Below, piece after piece: positions 59,704-64,000 of a stretch of 64,000 nt of DNA. Under the pieces are notes generated by a model. It had not been told where the DNA came from, did not search any database, and was given only the letters and a program-made list of their open reading frames with translations. Source of the DNA: Brenneria sp. hezel4-2-4 (GTDB lineage Bacteria > Pseudomonadota > Gammaproteobacteria > Enterobacterales > Enterobacteriaceae); NCBI RefSeq assembly GCF_013155275.1, contig NZ_JABJXS010000008.1, positions 62,001-126,000 on the forward strand, in the 5' to 3' direction. The translations under genes were made by a program, and so were the position numbers. Every line of letters begins with the position of its first letter. Position 1 is the stretch's first letter.

Positions 59704-60468
59704 TTAGTAACTTGAGTAGTTTCGTATGTGCCTTCTCTGTAACAATTTTCTTTTTAGTTTATTTAGTACCCTTTTTATTTTAAGTTTTATTGGTAAGTTT
59801 TTCTTTATTTTTTTCTTTTTCTCTTGATTCACTGACTTATTTAAGTCAGTGAATCGGTCATTGCCAATATCTGATTGAAAGGAATGATCGCTTAGTTCAA
59901 TGCAATGGGGGATGACACCTCTCAAATTTATTATACCGTATTCCTTAAATAAAAACCAGTGGTCTGCAATTGACCATGCAGGATAAAGGAACTTATATAG
60001 TTCATGTGCACCTTTATTGTTAATTACATAACCATGGGCTAGCGTCCCTGTAAGTCCATTATATATTTCATATGTCTTGTTTACTCGTATTTTCTCGTTT
60101 TCAATGTATTTTGATATAGGGGTAAGTAATGTTACTGTAGGTTTACAAAGTTCTTCTTTTTCCAGGAAAAGAAGAATATCCATTATGCTGGAATTTAATA
60201 ACGCATCATCTTCTAAAATAAGAGCATTAGGTATGTTTTGGTCTATTATTTTTTTATATAAAAACAAATGACTTAATGCGCACCCTAATTCTCCTGGAGT
60301 ATTTAGCATGTTGAGGGGTAATGTATGTGTTTTTTTATCAGTTTCCGACAGTTGATATCCATTGATTGCAGGGAATATCTCATAATCAAGGCCCAATTCA
60401 GAGCACTGATTGACTATGTTTTCCCTTCTTTGAACTTTTTCTTTTAAATTAATAATAAATGTTTTCAT
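59704..60468 (-). CDS. GT25-family LPS glycosyltransferase
   Basis: A 254-residue glycosyltransferase of family 25, which adds galactose or similar sugars to LPS/LOS core. MKTFIINLKEKVQRRENI, NTPGELGCALSHLFLYKKI and ALILEDDALL (acidic motif) are family signatures. The C-terminus is strongly basic (lysine- and arginine-rich), as in membrane-associated LPS enzymes. The region is markedly AT-rich compared with waaA, suggesting horizontal acquisition. Acceptor unknown. Confidence 0.85.
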   Translation of the reverse strand: MKTFIINLKEKVQRRENIVNQCSELGLDYEIFPAINGYQLSETDKKTHTLPLNMLNTPGELGCALSHLFLYKKIIDQNIPNALILEDDALLNSSIMDILLFLEKEELCKPTVTLLTPISKYIENEKIRVNKTYEIYNGLTGTLAHGYVINNKGAHELYKFLYPAWSIADHWFLFKEYGIINLRGVIPHCIELSDHSFQSDIGNDRFTDLNKSVNQEKKKKIKKNLPIKLKIKRVLNKLKRKLLQRRHIRNYSSY

Positions 60469-60512
60469 ATTTTTATCGATAGTGAGTTGTAATTTACAAT
60501 CAAATTGTGTTT

Positions 60513-61505
60513 TTATTTTATGGAGTTATATTTAATTCTGCTTTTTATAGCTTTAATAAACTTTCTTTTTCTAAATTCATGTTTTGATTTTTTCTTCCAC
60601 TGGAGTGGTGTAACCGCTTCTACTAATGGAATATCACTCCATGTTGAAGCATGATAAGCTTTTTCAAAAAAAATCGTGGATGGATATTGACCCCATTCAT
60701 TCCAAGGTTTTGTTGTGCCTACATAGTGGATAAGAATACTATCATCTGTAATCGTTTCTTTATATTTTTCATGTGTACGATCATTTAATTCGCTCTTTAT
60801 ACTATAAATACAATTAAACTTTCTTGGAAGTAAAAGGGTTTTATGAAACAGTAGAAAGTTTAATGCATCTTGGTCAGGATATTTCATTTTTGGATTTTTT
60901 ACTATGAATGAAAGTGTTTCGCGTGTTAGTTCATCATCATGCCATTTTTGCATATTGATGAGCATTACACCGGAGTTGAAATAGACCCCCTCTAATTCAT
61001 CATTTTTTAGTCTCTCAGCTGCTTTTTTCTGCATGGATGCCACATCTGGTATGACGGCACTAACATTATCCTGAAAATCCAAATGGGCTAGATAATCAAG
61101 ATCTCCTTTACACATAACGTCTGCATCAAGATAGAGCAAGCGTTCAAGTGTTTCTCCCAGGTAGTCAAATGCAATTAGTCGGAAGTACGCGGAATGTGGC
61201 CAATATTTGGTAGGTAGATTTTCTAATGGTATAGTATTGACATGATATAAACTTATATCAACGTTAAATGTCTTCGCCATTTTTTCAAATCGTGAAACCG
61301 TATTTTCGTCAAGACAATCTATAAAAAAGTGAAAGCATAGTGGTATAGTGTTATTGATAATTATAGACGTTGCGGAAATTGCCGCTCCGAAAATAAAGTT
61401 TTTATCAATACCATAAGCAATATGCAGGCAAGGGAGAGCAGGGTTAACGTTGGGGAAACCTGTTATCTTTATAATATTTCTGATGATTGTTTTTTTAAAA
61501 TACAT
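60513..61505 (-). CDS. GT8-family LPS core glycosyltransferase (WaaI/WaaO/WaaR-like)
   Basis: A 330-residue family-8 retaining glycosyltransferase with the start AYGIDKNFIFGAAISATSI, the metal motif LLYLDADVMCKGDL, YFNSGVMLINMQKW and IHYVGTTKPWNEWG. Such enzymes add glucose or galactose to the outer core. It is 19 bases from its upstream GT8 neighbour and is similar in layout to it, which suggests tandem duplication and divergence. AT-rich. Confidence 0.87.
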   Translation of the reverse strand: MYFKKTIIRNIIKITGFPNVNPALPCLHIAYGIDKNFIFGAAISATSIIINNTIPLCFHFFIDCLDENTVSRFEKMAKTFNVDISLYHVNTIPLENLPTKYWPHSAYFRLIAFDYLGETLERLLYLDADVMCKGDLDYLAHLDFQDNVSAVIPDVASMQKKAAERLKNDELEGVYFNSGVMLINMQKWHDDELTRETLSFIVKNPKMKYPDQDALNFLLFHKTLLLPRKFNCIYSIKSELNDRTHEKYKETITDDSILIHYVGTTKPWNEWGQYPSTIFFEKAYHASTWSDIPLVEAVTPLQWKKKSKHEFRKRKFIKAIKSRIKYNSIK

Positions 61506-61524
61506 GATTTTTCTGATGTGAGTG

Positions 61525-62547
61525 TTAGAAGATTTTTTTGATAAAATACATCATATAACTTTTTAAGCCCGCGACTATTTTCCCCGAGTGAAATTGGTGT
61601 TTCGCACAGTAGCGAAACTGGCTAGCAGATTTTGCACCAAGTAATTTTGAATTTGACCATGGTGAGTGGTTTTTAGCCTGAATGAAATATTTGGTACAAT
61701 GATATTCACTGGACCATTTATGCCAAGGTTTTGTTGGTCCAATATAATGTATGAAAACAGTATTATCTACTATTGTATTGGCATATTCTTTATTTTTTTT
61801 AGTTTTCAACTCATAATTAATACTGAATTGTGCATTGTATTTTTTACTAATAAATATGACTTTTTTGACAAAAAGCATATTAAGTATATCTTGGTCAAGA
61901 AATGATATTTTTTCTTTTACTTCTTCCTTTGCTAATAAATTCATGGCTTTTTTGCTAATATCTTCTTCTGCCCAGCGGTATATATTGATAAGTAAAAAGC
62001 CAGCATTGAAATAACCATTTTTTATCTGTTCATCTTTCAGGGCAATAGATCGTTTTTCCCACCAATCTTTTTCACCTTCCGTAACTACGGCAGCCATAGT
62101 ATTACTTAAGTCAAGAGTTAATAACTCTACCAGACTACCCTTACAGATAATGTCTGCATCAAGATAGAGTAGCTTCTCTATCTCATTATAGAAATAATCA
62201 GCAATAACGAATCGGAAATAAGTTGCATAGGACCAGTTTTTGGTGCTGGGTAAATCCTTTAATTCTTCACAATTTACGATATATACTATTATCTTTGTAT
62301 TGTAATCTACAGAAAGTTTTTTGAAATCAATAAGATCATTATCTTCAAAATAGTCAGTAAAAATATGAAAGGTAAAATCAATATCTTTGTTGTTGAGTAA
62401 TATTGAAGTAATGGATATTCCACATCCAAATAGGAAATTTTTATCAATTCCATATGCAATGTTTAATTCTTTATTATTTTCTGGATTTTTATTCTTCTTA
62501 TTTAATATTATTTTTTTTGTGATAACATCGTTTTTATTAAAATACAT
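61525..62547 (-). CDS. GT8-family LPS core glycosyltransferase, second copy
   Basis: A 340-residue family-8 enzyme parallel to its downstream neighbour: AYGIDKNFLFGCGISITSI, LLYLDADIICKGSLVELL, YFNAGFLLINIYRW and IHYIGPTKPWHKW. The base composition is very AT-rich. It probably adds a successive hexose to the outer core; order and linkage cannot be read from the sequence. Confidence 0.87.
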   Translation of the reverse strand: MYFNKNDVITKKIILNKKNKNPENNKELNIAYGIDKNFLFGCGISITSILLNNKDIDFTFHIFTDYFEDNDLIDFKKLSVDYNTKIIVYIVNCEELKDLPSTKNWSYATYFRFVIADYFYNEIEKLLYLDADIICKGSLVELLTLDLSNTMAAVVTEGEKDWWEKRSIALKDEQIKNGYFNAGFLLINIYRWAEEDISKKAMNLLAKEEVKEKISFLDQDILNMLFVKKVIFISKKYNAQFSINYELKTKKNKEYANTIVDNTVFIHYIGPTKPWHKWSSEYHCTKYFIQAKNHSPWSNSKLLGAKSASQFRYCAKHQFHSGKIVAGLKSYMMYFIKKIF

Positions 62548-62582
62548 AATGTTCTCAATGAAAGGTTATGTTATCAAAATGA

Positions 62583-63665
62583 TTATAGATTAATCATTTT
62601 GTGTAGATTTGTTTTGAGATCTTTATAATATTCTGCATCGTAAAAATGGCTTATTGATAATTTAATGCTCTGGGATGATGGTAGCGGTTCTTTATCGACA
62701 ATACTGTTCATGATCGACTGTAATTTGCTCAAATCATATGGGGGATACAATCTGCCGTTAATGCCGTTTTTTATAATATCTGCTGGCCCTGATGGGCAGT
62801 CTGAACTGATGCAATAGATACCGTAAGACATGGCTTCCGCAAGAACCATTCCGAATCCTTCAAAGGAGGATGTTAAGAGTAAGGAACTAACTGTTTTAAT
62901 CTCGGTTCTAATATATTCCCATGGATTTGCCTGCCAGCCATGCCAATGGATATGCTGACTGATCCCTAACTGCTGTGCATAAGCCTGACATATTTTCAGA
63001 TCTGAGCCATCGCCTACGGCATGGAATACCCAATCGCCTTCAAGCCTAGAGAGCGTATCCAATAAGTCCTTGAGCCGTTTTTGGCCTTCGAACTTGATTC
63101 TGCCAACATATAAGAAAGAGGCTGGCTGTGTAGATTCAGGTCGGGGAATGACTATCTCTGTTGGCGTCACTGGGTTAAATATCGTATAGATCTTCTCTGC
63201 CGGCACACCACGATTGACTAACTGTTGTTGAATGCCAGAACTGATAGCCAAATGATAATCCGCTTCCAGTACACGTTCGGAGTATTTTTTATGATCGAGA
63301 GAATAATGGATCCATGAAATCAGCCGAATATTTCTGTTGCTGTATTTTATCGCTCTGGCTGCAATCAGGCAGGAGGGCGAATCAAAAGCGATGATGATAT
63401 CAGGATTATTTTTCTCAATATAACGACTGAGAGCATAAATGTGTTTAAGTCGTCTGAAAAATGAAATCTTAATCCCGGATCTGGAATAAACAGCTTTCTT
63501 CCCAGCCAGCCAGCTTTTATCCATTCTATCGTCACGACAAAGGAAATAGAGAGTATAGTGATGTCTGGTTGCAGGATCATCTGTTAGAAAACCGGTTACT
63601 TTTTGTATCACAGTTTCAATGCCGCCAAATCCGGATACCGCTTCACCAACAAAAAGTATATTCAT
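62583..63665 (-). CDS. waaB: LPS 1,6-galactosyltransferase WaaB-like (GT4)
   Basis: A 360-residue GT-B glycosyltransferase close to E. coli WaaB: shared stretches are GEAVSGFGGIETVI, CRDDRMDKSWLAGKK, ADYHLAISSGIQQQLVNRGV, YVGRIKFEGQKRLKDLLD and LLLTSSFEGFGMVLAEAMS, followed by SSDCPSGPADII. E. coli WaaB adds a galactose branch to the first outer-core glucose. It lies 22 bases after waaP. Confidence 0.85.
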   Translation of the reverse strand: MNILFVGEAVSGFGGIETVIQKVTGFLTDDPATRHHYTLYFLCRDDRMDKSWLAGKKAVYSRSGIKISFFRRLKHIYALSRYIEKNNPDIIIAFDSPSCLIAARAIKYSNRNIRLISWIHYSLDHKKYSERVLEADYHLAISSGIQQQLVNRGVPAEKIYTIFNPVTPTEIVIPRPESTQPASFLYVGRIKFEGQKRLKDLLDTLSRLEGDWVFHAVGDGSDLKICQAYAQQLGISQHIHWHGWQANPWEYIRTEIKTVSSLLLTSSFEGFGMVLAEAMSYGIYCISSDCPSGPADIIKNGINGRLYPPYDLSKLQSIMNSIVDKEPLPSSQSIKLSISHFYDAEYYKDLKTNLHKMINL

Positions 63666-63687
63666 ATTGATTCGATCGTATTGTGCA

Positions 63688-64000
63688 TTATAGTGATTTA
63701 CGTTCAGTTCTGCTTTTTATCTTATCAGCTTTAATTTCTGCTTCGCTAAGCAGATTTTTTTCACTGTCTAATATCGTTTTCAATGGCTGATTAAAATAAA
63801 TTTTTAAAAAATAAAAAATATCCGTTTGGGTTAAGCCGATAGTGAGCGACGAAAAATACAAACCGATAAGATCTTTATTACGCCAGCGCAATGGCACTTT
63901 TTTTCTAAGCTGCGCACGATGTAAATCAATTACCGATATTTTCAGCTTGCTGCTGTCCGGATTATACGGTAGATGCAGCAGGAAATGGCAGATATAACAA
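63688..64000 (-). CDS. waaP: LPS core heptose(I) kinase WaaP (3' part, runs off the right edge)
   Basis: Only the C-terminal part, about 103 residues, is in the window. Reading continues openly to the edge as [16 protein letters not shown] then [17 protein letters not shown] and [20 protein letters not shown], the conserved end of WaaP. The VIDLHRA aspartate belongs to the kinase-like active site. WaaP phosphorylates the first heptose of the inner core, important for outer-membrane stability. Confidence 0.9.
   Translation of the reverse strand, partial: CYICHFLLHLPYNPDSSKLKISVIDLHRAQLRKKVPLRWRNKDLIGLYFSSLTIGLTQTDIFYFLKIYFNQPLKTILDSEKNLLSEAEIKADKIKSRTERKSL

Overview
The window reads as a chromosomal segment of a plant-associated Enterobacterales bacterium, most likely a member of the Pectobacteriaceae (Brenneria/Pectobacterium/Dickeya type). 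Housekeeping proteins (GlyQ, GlyS, MtlA, AldB, RNase PH, SlmA, CoaBC, L28, L33) are near-identical in motif and length to their E. coli counterparts, and the gene order is a rearranged version of the E. coli 79-82 min region (dpp, tag, ghrB, yiaF, glyQS, avtA, aldB, wecH, mtlADR, yibL, yicC, rph-pyrE, slmA-dut-coaBC-radC-rpmBG-mutM-coaD-waaA). No tRNA, rRNA, CRISPR array, prophage or intact insertion sequence was seen.

Layout. 1-2.7 kb: end of the dpp dipeptide transporter operon (dppC partial, dppD, dppF). 2.8-8.7 kb: a compact accessory locus on the minus strand, encoding an argininosuccinate synthase paralogue, a small formyltransferase, an argininosuccinate lyase paralogue, a stand-alone B3/B4 tRNA-editing domain and a LysE-type amino-acid exporter, with a divergent ArgP-like LysR regulator. 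8.7-34.6 kb: mostly core genes (avtA, DUF4432 protein, ghrB, ADP-ribosylglycohydrolase, tag, TauE-type permease, glyQS, Fe-alcohol dehydrogenase, yiaF, mtlADR, yibL, a chemoreceptor, sodA, fdhD, aldB, wecH, a DcrB-like lipoprotein, a DJ-1 protein). 35-36.4 kb: the housekeeping-type argG. 36.7-38 kb: an orphan hypothetical gene and a decayed ccdAB toxin-antitoxin locus. 38.2-50.8 kb: yicC and rph, which adjoin each other in E. coli, are here separated by about 11 kb holding a LysR regulator and an eight-gene peptide uptake and degradation operon (epimerase, gsiABCD-type transporter, P1 peptidase, M55 D-aminopeptidase, isoaspartyl peptidase). 50.9-59.6 kb: pyrE, slmA, dut, coaBC, radC, rpmBG, mutM, a GT4 glycosyltransferase, coaD, waaA. 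59.7-64 kb: visibly AT-rich LPS-core genes (GT25, two GT8, WaaB-like GT4, waaP partial).

The most interesting locus is 2843-8670. Its enzymes could turn a ureido amino acid into a guanidino amino acid (synthase plus lyase), its B3/B4 protein resembles the family containing the canavanyl-tRNA deacylase CtdA, and it ends with an exporter under an ArgP-like regulator. Together this suggests production, or at least handling, of an arginine-like antimetabolite with built-in self-protection. A true argG elsewhere in the window means the paralogue is probably not there for arginine supply. The product itself cannot be read from the sequence.

The second theme is peptide salvage: dpp at the left end, and the yicC-rph island whose enzyme set fits peptides with D-, iso- or beta-linked residues, such as murein fragments.
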